A DNA stretch of 64,000 nt from Panagrolaimus kolymaensis (taxonomy: Eukaryota > Nematoda > Chromadorea > Rhabditida > Panagrolaimidae), in assembly GCA_028622995.1 (NCBI GenBank), contig JAJQJQ010000017.1, positions 1,736,001 to 1,800,000 of the forward strand, written 5' to 3'. The position numbers and the translations under genes were made by a program. The notes beneath the pieces were generated by a model. That model was not told where the DNA came from. It saw only the letters and a program-made list of their open reading frames with translations, and did no database searches. This document shows, in pieces, positions 1-9,946 of this stretch. Numbering within the stretch: the first letter of the stretch is position 1; every line of letters begins with the position of its first letter.

Positions 1-727
1 TTACACAAAAAGTAAGTTGCATCTTGTTTGATAAAGTTATGTCATATGTATGTATAAACTCTTTTACACTAACTTTTTTTTATTCTTATCTTTCAGTTAA
101 AAATTTCTGCCCAAGAATTTGACGAACCTGTTACAAAAATATTAATCAAATTTCTTTCAAATTTACCAAATTGTGAAACGTTTGATTGTCTCGGACGTCG
201 ATGGGATGAAAATTTAAATTTGCCCATTTTGGAAATGTGTGAAGCTTTAAAAAAGCTTCGTCGACTAACATTTATGCGTTTAAACAATGCTGACGACAAC
301 CTTCTTGAACTTTTATCGAATAAAAGTTCAACAGAAAATCCTTTAGAATGTTTATGTATTTTTTCAAGCCGAGGATTCACTTTGAATGGAATTTCAAAAT
401 TGTTTGAAGTATGTTTAAAAATTATAAAATGTAAAAATAAAGTTATATGGATTTTTTAAGAATGGAACTTTTGGAAAAACCGCAAGGATTTCTCTTTCAC
501 CTCTTTTAAATTCTGGTGAAGAATTGTTGGATCATTTTAAAACTTTGGGTACCGTAGAAAGTGTTCCAACCAGAAATTCAGTATTGATCAAAACTTCCAG
601 CGGTTGTATAACATTTTGTTTCCCTCTCGATGTTCAAATTCCAAATAATCAATCTTTAATTTCATTCGATATGAGGCCATATTGGAATCGAATCAAAAAT
701 GTTTTTTCTCAAATTAGAACTGCTTAA
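1..727 (+). CDS. 3' part of an unrecognised nematode protein, LRR/F-box-associated-like (partial)
   Basis: This is the end of a gene that enters from the left edge. Exon pieces are about 1-10, 97-408 and 461-727, with introns at 11-96 (gtaagt...tttcag) and 409-460 (gtatgt...ttttaag); both downstream exons are whole codons. The visible 190 or so residues contain leucine-spaced stretches (for example ALKKLRRLTFMRLNN) followed by a hydrophobic beta-like C-terminal part. This resembles the C-terminal LRR-like half of nematode F-box family proteins, but no F-box is in view and I do not recognise the family. Oddity: the stop codon TAA (725-727) lies inside the TTAA target site of the palindromic element that begins at 724, so the insertion abuts the last sense codon and the original C-terminus may have been longer. 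Confidence 0.6.
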
Positions 728-960
728 AGGACGACTACACTTTCTGTTTTTTTCAAATTGTTTCAAACGAACCGCGGTTCTGTCCCCAAGTGGTAAAGTG
801 CTTTGAACATCGAAAAACCGTAATGCTACAGTAATATCTCACTTCCAAATTACTGTAGCATTACGGTTTTTCGATGTTCAAAGCACTTTACCACTTGGGG
901 ACAGAACCGCGGTTCGTTTGAAACAATTTGAAAAAAACAGAAAGTGTAGTCGTCCTTTAA
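724..960. repeat. Near-perfect palindromic MITE, TTAA-flanked
   Basis: Two arms of 112 bases (724-835 and 849-960) are reverse complements of each other around a 13-base loop. The ends read TTAAAGGACGAC...GTCGTCCTTTAA, so a TTAA occurs at both edges as expected for a TTAA target duplication. There is no coding capacity. The ends share the AAAGG/CCTTT edge with the elements at 6746, 51202 and 51514. Confidence 0.85.
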
Positions 961-1224
961 TAAAATTGATTAAATTTATTGTTCATTTTTGATTGATGAA
1001 AAAAATCATCAATTAATTTTTTGCGGTTTATTTGCTTGCATTTTATACCACAAAGAATTGATATTTAAAAAAAATGCTGTGGTATTTTTATATTTAGAAT
1101 TTAAAAAAACAAATTCTTTATTTATAATTAAATATATAGAATATTCATAATCCCTGAGTACCATAAACAATAAATCAAAAATTTTTGCAAGATTTAAAAA
1201 ACAAAAAATGAGAGATTTTTTACG

Positions 1225-3062
1225 TCAAAAAGCACGGCTTCGAGCAATTTGAGCAGCGTGTTTTAGATTATTTGCACCGATGGCGCCATAACTTAATGTC
1301 GTCCTTCTTGATTTTGAATTAAGTGGTGCAAACGATGTGGAACGACTTCGCATTTCTTCAAAATTTTGGTAAACAGTATTTTGACGAGTTTCAGGTAAAT
1401 TTCTCCAACAATAAATAAGAAATAAAAGTTGAATCACAACAAATGGAGCAAAAACACCCGAACCTAGCAAAGGTTCGAGAGTGGCATACCCAAAATTTGA
1501 AATAATCGCTGAAATGCTTGAAGCAAGAACGGCTGCTTGAGTGGCTGAAGCTTTGGCACTTGCAGGGAGAAGATCAGCGATAAGAATAACATAAAATATT
1601 GAAGCACCAAGAGAACTAATAAGCATGAAAATAAATGAAAAAATTCCGCCCAATGCAATAGTAAAGATTGAAGCACCCGTAAAGCGGAAAAGTATTTGAG
1701 TTATGAGAACTGTGAGTGAACCCATAAGAGAGAGAAAAATTGTAAAAAGAAAAATTGGGCGTCTTCCAATTCGTTCATAAAGATATGGGAGAATTAAAAA
1801 GACGGGGATAAAAACAAATGAAAGAATTAAATCGAGAAAGAGGGCTTGCTCATTAGTGAAACCATAACGAATTTTAAGAGAAATTCCATAAAGATAAAAG
1901 ATTTGTGGAATACCAAAATATGGGACTAGCGATGCAATGAATACAAGGTAGAGAGAGTCGCGGAGAGTTGAATCTTTCCAAAGTTCTCGGAAGGTTGTGT
2001 GAGATGAAGCAGTGGTTTGGAATTCAAGATCATATTGATGTAAAACATCTTCTGCAAAAAAGAAATATAAATTACTTTGGTAATTTTAAAATAAGTTAAA
2101 GGAAATTACAAAAACTTTTGGTTTTATAAAACATAATATTTAATATTTTTCTTTTTTACCAAAATAAATTATCATTAAGTTATTACGGTAGTAACATAGA
2201 ACGTTTCATATTTTTCTGTCTCAAAGCTTTAATTTTATAATATAATTTTTACCTAAATTAACTTGATCTCCATGAAATTTCTTAATCGCATTACAAGCAG
2301 CTTTTTTCTCTCCACAAATACTTAAAAATTTAGGTGATTCTGGAATTGTGAATGCAGTGACCAGAAAAACAACGGCAAGGGTAAGGGCTAACGCAGGAAT
2401 CAAATACCAAAAATTATCATTTCCAAAGGTTTCAGGAAGCATTAAAATTCCCGCTAAAAGAAGAACCACTTGACTCAAAGTTGCAATCGATTGGGTTGCA
2501 AACCCTAAAAATTTATAAATTTAATTGTTCATAATCTCTCACAAGATGTAAAGCAAACCTCGAATAGAATCGGGAGCACATTCAGAAATGTAAAGTTTAT
2601 TGACTCCAGTTCGAAGAGGAAGAGCGCCACCCATTAGCAAAACTCCAAAAGCAAAAAGTTCGAAGGAATTTGCAAATTTAGAAACAATCATAAAAATCGC
2701 GGATAATCCAGAGAGAATTGTTCGAACATAAACTGCAATTGGTTTTCTTCCCCATGAATCCATCTTTGGAAGAATAAAGATGACAGAACAAATAGAGCCA
2801 ACAAGTTTGAGATTTCCCATAAATGAAAGAATTGTTTGAATTCCTCCATCGCTCAATTCAATATTGTAATGAATGAACATGGATTCATTGAAGAAATTGC
2901 CTAATGGAATGGTGAGCTTATTGAGAAGCAAATCGCTAATTTCACCTAAAAAAAGTGTTTAAATATGTTATTTTTTACTATTAAAATTTTTCGCTCACCA
3001 AAACTTCCCAAAAGGCCATGAACTATTATGGTAGCAATTAAATATTTCGATAGCTTAATCAT
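1225..3062 (-). CDS. MFS transporter of the sugar-porter (SLC2-like) type
   Basis: Exons on the minus strand are 3062-2999, 2945-2559, 2504-2253 and 2051-1225, giving about 509 residues, the usual length for a 12-helix MFS protein. Motifs seen in order: DSWGRKP (the MFS loop 2-3 D-x-x-GRK motif, residues about 85-91), ECAPDSIRG (the E-x2-P-x2-R-G sugar-porter signature), IPESPKFL (PESPR-like signature), ERIGRRP (second-half loop 8-9 motif) and LPETR near the C-terminus (PETK-like). These together are typical of sugar porters, moving sugars or small organic solutes at the plasma membrane. The substrate cannot be read from the sequence. The exon 2/3 junction was chosen to keep the frame through ...SIRG|FATQS.... 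Nothing suggests truncation. Confidence 0.8.
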
Positions 3063-3635
3063 TTTTTTATCACTCAAAGATTTAAAAGCGGAGAAGAAAT
3101 GAAAATAAAAGTGCAAAAAACTAAGATTATACTTTAGAAGAAAACCTTGGTCGATGCGTGTGGCAAATATATCTTATATAAATTTTTTCTTTATATCTTT
3201 TTTATAGCAGCCGTTTTTTTTTGTCAAAAGCGAGTTCAGCGTTAAAAAACTCTTATCAATTTTATTACCGATAAAGAGAGGGTAAGGATGCATTTTAACG
3301 GAAATTCAATGCTTTTCAAGCTGAAATAAAAACTTTTTTAAAGTCTACCCTTTTCTCAAAAAAAAAAAACACGGTGGTCTTCATGTGACAATGAAACGAG
3401 CTTATCAGCGTCTGAGAATACCATGAATATGGACATTTTTTATGCACTGCACTTTAAAACCTTTCTCAAAGAACATAAAAAATAACTGTAGTTGATAAAA
3501 AAAACTTTGAGAAAAAAAAATTTCGCGTGAAAAGCAACACAATTCAACCAAAAATCAATAGACAATACTTTTTATTGTAAATTATATTAAACTCAACAAT
3601 CAATAATTCAAAATTGTAACAAAAAATCTTTAAAT
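3063..3635. other. Intergenic, no feature seen
   Basis: AT-rich spacer between the transporter start and the PINX1 stop. It would carry the transporter promoter; I see no gene, RNA or repeat. Confidence 0.5.
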
Positions 3636-4675
3636 TTATTCTGCTTTCTCAGCTGCAGTAGTTTGTGCTTCTCTTTCCTTCCGTTTACGTTCCTTTCGTT
3701 CAGTTTTGCGACGTACTCGATTCTCTTCTTCTCCATCTTCTTGGATTAATTCTTCGATTTGAACACTTTTCTGAATTTCTGCAAGAGCTTCAGCTTCACG
3801 CTTGGCTTGTTTCAATGCCTTCTTTTCAGCCTTACGACTTCGTAGCTCTGATTCTTCGTCATGTTCTTCATTTACGATTTCAATCTGTTCAACGATATCT
3901 TCTTTGATTTCAACGACGGATAATGCTTCATTGACTTTTGTTTTCTTTGCATAAAATTTAGCCATCTTCGTCGCGAAATAATCATTAAGTGAAACACCAC
4001 TGTTTTTGACCGTTGCTAATTCATCAACAGGCTTTAAAGACTTTTCAGGAGTTTTTTCTTTAGCCTCTTCTTTTGATTTTGATTTCAAGCCTACTCCAAT
4101 TACAGCTGATTTATCTTTATCAGAATAACGAGAAAGATCCTTCATTTTGGTAAATTTGTAACTAAAAAATTTTGCTAAGGAAAAATAAAGTATCTTAAAA
4201 CTTACTGAATCCGACTTTTCGTTGATTTTGAACGTTCTTCCAAGGATTTTGAATTTACTTCACAGATTTTTTTCGATTTTGGAGCTTCTTCATCTTCGCT
4301 ATCGCTAGATTCTTGAACTTCTTCCTTTTCACTTTTAGCAGCTTTTTTCTCATTTAGCTTTTCTAAGAGGAACGAAAATTCATCATGATGAGCAATCCAA
4401 GTTCGATCAGCATTATTTGCTTCAGCACCAATACCTTTTTGAGTATAATTTGCATTGAGTTTGATATTTTCAGTCAATCCTTGATTATTAATTCCAAGTC
4501 CTTGGCCATCAGACCAGCCCATTTTCTCCAACATTTTATGACCAAATTTGTTTGTATCTTTTTTCCATGTCATATTCTAAAAACTTTCTTACAATACTTC
4601 AAAATTTTATTGGAAACTTACTTGAGGATCAGCGCATATTTTACGTTTGCGACGAGGTTCAGCGAGAATAGACAT
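3636..4675 (-). CDS. pinx1: PINX1-like G-patch nucleolar protein
   Basis: Exons 4675-4622, 4576-4206 and 4161-3636 give 316 residues. The N-terminus MSILAEPRRKRKICADPQ, then WKKDTNKFGHKMLEKMGWSDGQGLG, matches the PINX1 start followed by the G-patch (residues about 25-70). WIAHHDEFSFLLEKLN and the IHYKFTKMKDLS block also align with PINX1. The C-terminal 130 residues are Lys/Glu-rich and charged (coiled or disordered), as in the family. Known PINX1 proteins bind telomerase/TRF1 and act with the helicase DHX15 in ribosome and snoRNA processing in the nucleolus; whether telomerase inhibition applies here is unknown. It lies head to tail with the metallophosphoesterase gene, 403 bases apart. Confidence 0.9.
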
Positions 4676-5078
4676 TATAAATTATTATAAATCGCCAAAA
4701 GAGGCGTTGTTACCTGAAATATCTCGAAATCCAAATAATCCAAAGCTTTTATTAATCCAATAAACCACGAATAAAATAAATGGGAGAATAAGATAAAAGT
4801 GACAAGAAAAGGTGAAAAGCTAAAGGATTTTATAGACCGGGGAAAGAAGCTTGAGCGATCGAGAAAAAGATATAAAATGGGAGGAGAGAAAAAGATAGAG
4901 AAAAACGATGATATTCTTTTCTGGCTATTTGCCATACTTTACACTACCCTTAAAATAACATAAATACAAACCAAATATTAACAAAAATTCAAAAAACATA
5001 GACAAAAATATACAACGGTTTTTAACCGTTTTCACATAAACATGGAAGTTTAAAATAATGATTTTATTTAATAATAAA
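4676..5078. other. Intergenic, no feature seen
   Basis: Spacer of 403 bases between the metallophosphoesterase stop and PINX1 start. A short Ser/Phe-rich reading frame crosses it on the minus strand but has no splice or codon support. Confidence 0.4.
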
Positions 5079-6721
5079 TTAAGATTCATAACCGGTTAGC
5101 GTTAGTAACCAAATTTCTGATCGACCATACATTTTCATCGGCGCCGCCTGATACAATGTTCCAGCAGATACTAGCAGCTTCGTTAAACCATTGTTGATAG
5201 AGTAAAGCCCATAAAGATATGGTAACAAACAATAAACATATGGAATGAGAATATAGTATTGGCCTCCGTGAGTGTGTCCAGAAAAAATCAAATCAATATC
5301 CCGACGAGTTTCATAAGCAAAATCTAAAATTTTCTTTGTTGCAGCAGGATTATGAGCCAGCACGACTATGGATTGATTGAAAGGACATTGATTGATTGCG
5401 GTAACATTCATAGCAGTATTTTTGATTCCACTTTTATAGGCAGAAATGTCTTGAAGTCCAACGAGACAAACACTATCATCAACTTTAAAAATCCTGAAAG
5501 CACCAATTAAAAATAAAGTTTTCATTAAAAAGGAAAATTTACTCATTCTCCAAAACATGAATACCATATTGCTGATAAAGCTCTTGCCATTTTTCATAAT
5601 TACCTATAAATGAAGTTAATTTAGAATAGAGTCAAAGCACAAAAAGGAAAAGAAAACAATACCGTAATAATATTCATGATTACCAGAAACAACAAAAGTG
5701 CCAAGTCGACTTCTCAAATGTCTTAATGGCTCGATTCGATCTTCAATTAATTCACGTGGAGCATCGATTAAATCACCCACAATAAAAACAGCATCTACTT
5801 CGACTCCAAACGTTGTTTCAATGGCATTTGTTGTATCCACGACTTTTGCTATTTCTTTTTGATAAACCATAGCACCGGCATGAAGATCACTTAACATAAC
5901 AACATGTAGTGGTTTTGATAATTTCGGAAAATGTGGCAGAGTTAATTCTAATTGTTTAATAGCCACTTTGTCGCTGCTATACCATTGAATCAATGAAAGA
6001 AATACAGTGGCAAGAAGTGTGAAGAGAACTTGAATTTGACGATCGGTAATTAGCTTTTTAAAAGCTTTTACATGACAAAACAAAGCCACGAATGAGCGAC
6101 CCAATGAAGATAACTAAAAACGATTATTATTCACTAAATTTTAAAACTTAAAACTTTCTTACAATAAGAATAGAAACTAAAGCATTACCAGCCATAAAAG
6201 CCATACTAAAGAAGAAAAGATGCATCCAAAATCCGAGTGAAAGGGCACAAGGCCAATAAATAATATATGGAATGTTGAAAGGTAAAAAATAAAAGAAATA
6301 TGTGATATGAGCTCCAATCATAATAATCATGAATGCTATGTAGCAACGTCTTTGAACAACTTCCAGTTTTCTTCGATAAATATTTTTTTCATCATTTTGT
6401 TGTAGCGTTTGAAAATAACTGAATAGATGTAAGTTAATCGGAATTGAAAAATAAACCATTAAAAGTTCAAGACGAAGAACCGAAATTAATCTTCTTCGAT
6501 TACCAATTTCATATCCAATTGCATTTGTCGACTAAAAGCAAAAAAAAGTTGATTATTTGAAAATAATAAAATTTTAAACTTACATAAAAATTTCCAAATA
6601 TACCAATACAATAATATAATGAAACCATAGAGAAAACATAGATGAAAATTTTTCTAAAAGTTAACCCAAATCCATATAATCCGAGAGTTGCATGGTTCGT
6701 CAGAAGTAAAGTTTCCTCCAT
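5079..6721 (-). CDS. Transmembrane metallophosphoesterase, TMPPE-like (copy 1)
   Basis: Exons 6721-6584, 6531-6163, 6113-5663, 5603-5543 and 5493-5079 give 477 residues. The N-terminal half has about five hydrophobic segments. The C-terminal half is a calcineurin-like phosphoesterase domain with its metal-binding motifs in order: SDLHAG (D-x-H), VGDLID (GDx2D), SGNHEYYYG (GNHE), VLAHNP and SGHTHGGQ (GHxH). All metal ligands are present, so it should be an active metal-dependent phosphoesterase on a membrane. Substrate unknown; vertebrate TMPPE is also poorly characterised. The next gene upstream (7961-9683) is a paralogue in the same orientation, so the pair arose by tandem duplication. Confidence 0.88.
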
Positions 6722-6745
6722 TTTTAACGAAAGACAAATGAAGTT

Positions 6746-6944
6746 TTAAAGGGACATAGCTATTTCATGCCTTTTCAAAAATTTCGATACTGGGGCTGAT
6801 AGGAACAGTCGGGGCGGCGCGTGTTTGAATTACCGTGTCACTTCTGTCTTACACGGTAATTCAAACACGCGCCTTACCAAGTGTAACTTGCAGTGCCCGC
6901 AAACGAAATTTCAAAAAAGGCATGAAATAGCTATGTCCCTTTAA
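6746..6944. repeat. 199-base palindromic MITE, TTAA-flanked (copy A)
   Basis: The ends read TTAAAGGGACATAGC...GCTATGTCCCTTTAA with a second nested inverted repeat around the centre (GTGTTTGAATTACCGTG and its complement). A copy at 51202-51400 has the same length and differs at two positions, indicating recent activity. No coding capacity. It sits 25 bases upstream of the TMPPE-like copy 1 start codon, i.e. in its promoter or 5' UTR. Confidence 0.88.
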
Positions 6945-6963
6945 AATACACAAACAATTTATG

Positions 6964-7588
6964 TAGAGACCGGCAAGTCGCTTGCATGCCTGAGTGTTCC
7001 CCGATTTTTTTTCGTCATTCCATGCGCGAAAAAGAGATTGTTTATTATTAATTTATTAAAGGGCAAATAAATTATACATATTTACCATAATATGTAATTT
7101 TATGTCCTGATTCCGAATATCTAATTTTTAAACCACATTTTCCTTCATTAATAGCCTCAGAGCTCAACATTTTTGTTCAAAAAATTAAGTTGCAGGGGGG
7201 TTGCAACGACTTTTTTGCATGGATCGATAGAAAATTAAATTTTAAATTTTTTTGGTCAAAAAAAATCTCCACCTTCGCCCACTTTAAAAATGGCATCCAA
7301 AATACTAATTATCTAGTTGATTTTGCAATGGAAAAATACAAAAAAGAAAATAAAATGGTTGCTAGCCGCATGCTTGCTGCATTTTTTCCCTTTCATTGAA
7401 TAAACGAAAAGTGTTCTCTCGAACGAAAAATTTTTGATTTTAGAAAATTTGAATTCGACTTTTCGAGGTTTTAATTAAGTCTTCTTCCATTTATTTTTTT
7501 ATATTCGGAATATTCATAGCATAAAATACTAGGTACATACAAAATTTTGCAATTTTCTAAAAGAAAAATTTTGAGCTGCCGGTCTCTA
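6964..7588. mobile_element. hAT-like non-autonomous element with 8-base target duplication
   Basis: A 12-base terminal inverted repeat, TAGAGACCGGCA at 6964 and its complement TGCCGGTCTCTA ending at 7588, is flanked on both sides by the 8-mer AATTTATG (6956-6963 and 7589-7596). The 8-base duplication and a terminus of the YARNG type are hAT superfamily hallmarks. The 625-base interior has no convincing coding capacity; a 69-codon open frame at 7190-7399 has no recognisable content. It fills most of the spacer between the two TMPPE-like genes. Confidence 0.7.
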
Positions 7589-7596
7589 AATTTATG

Positions 7597-7960
7597 TCAT
7601 GAATAATTTTTTCATTTCGCGCCTTTCTTCAAAAAACCACGTTGAATAAAACGTAGAAAATTTAGCATGCATGTTGGATTTTTTTGAATAAAATAATTTG
7701 TTTTTGGTAAAAAAAACCTCATGTTTTGTGATGATAAGAAATCGTTTAAAATATATTTATCTATAGCTATTTAAAAAATATAATTAATGTAAACGGGATT
7801 CATATAAAGTGCACGATCTGGTTTAATTAAAAAGAAGCCAAAACACTCGAGAATTCAAATTTTAAATACCAGTAATAACAACAAAATGAAGGATAAAAGA
7901 CTAGTGAAGAAGGCGAGAAACAATACATAAGTGACATTTTCTTTTTTAAGTCTATTTCTT
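7597..7960. other. Intergenic, no feature seen
   Basis: AT-rich spacer between the hAT-like element and the stop of the second TMPPE-like gene. I see nothing else in it. Confidence 0.4.
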
Positions 7961-9683
7961 TCAATGCATGATTTCATTATTTCCGCTTGGAGCACTATGA
8001 AGTCGAATGTTGACAACCTCACAAAGGGAAGGAAGCATCTTAATTGGCTAAAAACAAAAGATAGTTATAAAAAAATTTAATAATTAAATTATACCGGTCC
8101 CCAATAATTTACACCAGAGGAAACATAAACTTGGGCTCCAGATGCACTATGGGAATAAAGCCCATAGAAGAATGTATTTGAAATAAAGCTAAGCGGCCAA
8201 ACGACAAACATTTGACCGGCATGAGTATGTCCTAAAAAAAATTTATAGTTTAACTATTATATGTGAAAAGAGATCTTACCGGATAGGATAAGATCAACAC
8301 GTTTTCCAGTATCTTTGAGAGTACTTAAAACTCTTGCGGCTCCATTAGGTTGATGAGCCATAACGATTGTTGTTGTATTTTCTGGACAATTAGAAAGTGC
8401 GGCAACTGGATCTATCTTATGTCCTAAAAAATTTCCGTATTAGTAAAATCAATTGGAGATTTTCAAACCTTTGATGTGGATTGTTTCCGTATAAAGATCA
8501 TCTACCCCAGCAAAACATAATTGCTTTCCACCTTTTTCGAAAACCACTCCCGAATTTACAAGTGTTGTCAAATTTAATTCATCCTTGAAGAAGTGAATCC
8601 AATTATCAACATTTTGATGAAAATATTCATGATTTCCTAGAGCAACAAAGGAGCCATAACGTGAACGAAGATCAGCTAATGGTTTAGCTCGCTTTCCAAT
8701 GAAATCGATATAACCATCCACGAGATCTCCAGCAATAGCAACCACATCAGGTTGAACCTGATTTATGACTTGAACAATTTCTGCTACCCGATTTTTCCCT
8801 ACCGTTGGTCCAATATGAATGTCAGTGATAAGAGCAATGGAAAATCCATCTAATTCTTCAGGTAAATCACGAATAAAAATATTAAGATTTTTCAAAGTTG
8901 GTCGTCGGTAGGTTGAAAAGAATCCCTGTGTGGTGAGAAGAAGAGCAAATATAACTGCAATTGAAGTATGAAGGGTTTCAGATTTTAGTACTGGAGTTTG
9001 TACTAATGGTACAAGAATATGAGCAAAGCGTTCAATGAAAAAGAAGGTGAAAAGAAACACAGCACAATGAATATATGCTCCAATTGCCAAAAAACTAAAA
9101 AAACATAAAAGTTTAAAAATAATATGGGGAAAACTTTAGAGCTCCATAAATCTCAAAATATTTACCATAAAATTGAAAAGAAAAAGTCTTCTGGTAAATT
9201 GATGTAAAAAAATAGCCAACATGTATGAGCAAGCAAGATCCAAATAAATGCAAAAACACTTAAACCAATTTTCGCAGATTTTGGCCATGTTTCAGATTTT
9301 TTTCTTGGTGGTATTGATACAATTCTTTTATAAATAAAAGTTGAAACCATACCCATTGCAAGTTGAATGAATAAAATTAAGAAGGCTCTTGCTAAATTTG
9401 GAGCACCAGCGCGCTCAAAAGAAAATCTTGCAACCAAAAAACATACATCGATGAGAATAAGAACTAAAATAAGTCTCCTTGGCATTCCTGCAAATAATTT
9501 TTGATGAATATATTCGAATGTTGCTAAAAATCTTGAACGAAGGCAAGGATGCTTTGATGAAACTGTAACGACAGGTTCTTCAATTTCTAATGGATATACG
9601 TCTGATTTAGGCGCATCTGGACTATTCGCGTCCAGAAGCGTTGAAGCTTCTATAGACTTTATTGTTGAATTTGATCGATCAAT
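7961..9683 (-). CDS. Transmembrane metallophosphoesterase, TMPPE-like (copy 2); 5' end uncertain
   Basis: Exons 9683-9166, 9094-8469, 8423-8280, 8231-8095 and 8047-7961 keep one frame over about 503 residues. Hydrophobic segments occupy the N-terminal half, with MPRRLILVLILIDVC as the first. The phosphoesterase motifs are ITDIHIG (D-x-H), AGDLVDG, LGNHEYF, VMAHQP and SGHTHAGQ, all intact. The block at 9683-9486 has no Met and is preceded by an acceptor-like ttcctag, so either a short upstream exon carries the start or translation begins at the Met at 9485. Paralogue of the gene at 5079-6721: same architecture and motifs but divergent sequence, so the duplication is not recent. Confidence 0.85.
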
Positions 9684-9946
9684 CTAGGAATGGAAAAAGA
9701 AAAAAATAATTATTTTTTTTTTACAAAAAGGTTAAAACAACAAATAAAAATATTCGGCTTGACAACCGTGTTTCTTTTCAAGAAAATGTGCAATTATGAG
9801 AAGAAGAAATATTTATTTTTGAAACTCTTTCAAAAAAAAATTATAAAAAAAGCTGGGAATGGTTTTCGGCAGAAATAAATAATTTAAAATAAGGCATAAA
9901 ATAAATTATAAAAAAATAAATCTCTTAATTAATTATCACAAATTTA

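Noticed and set aside
4675..4935. 86-codon minus-strand ORF between PINX1 and the phosphoesterase
   Set aside because: Low-complexity Ser/Phe/Leu composition, no acceptor or donor use, and it overlaps the PINX1 start region.
7190..7399. 69-codon plus-strand ORF
   Set aside because: It lies inside the non-autonomous element at 6964-7588, has no recognisable content and no splice context.
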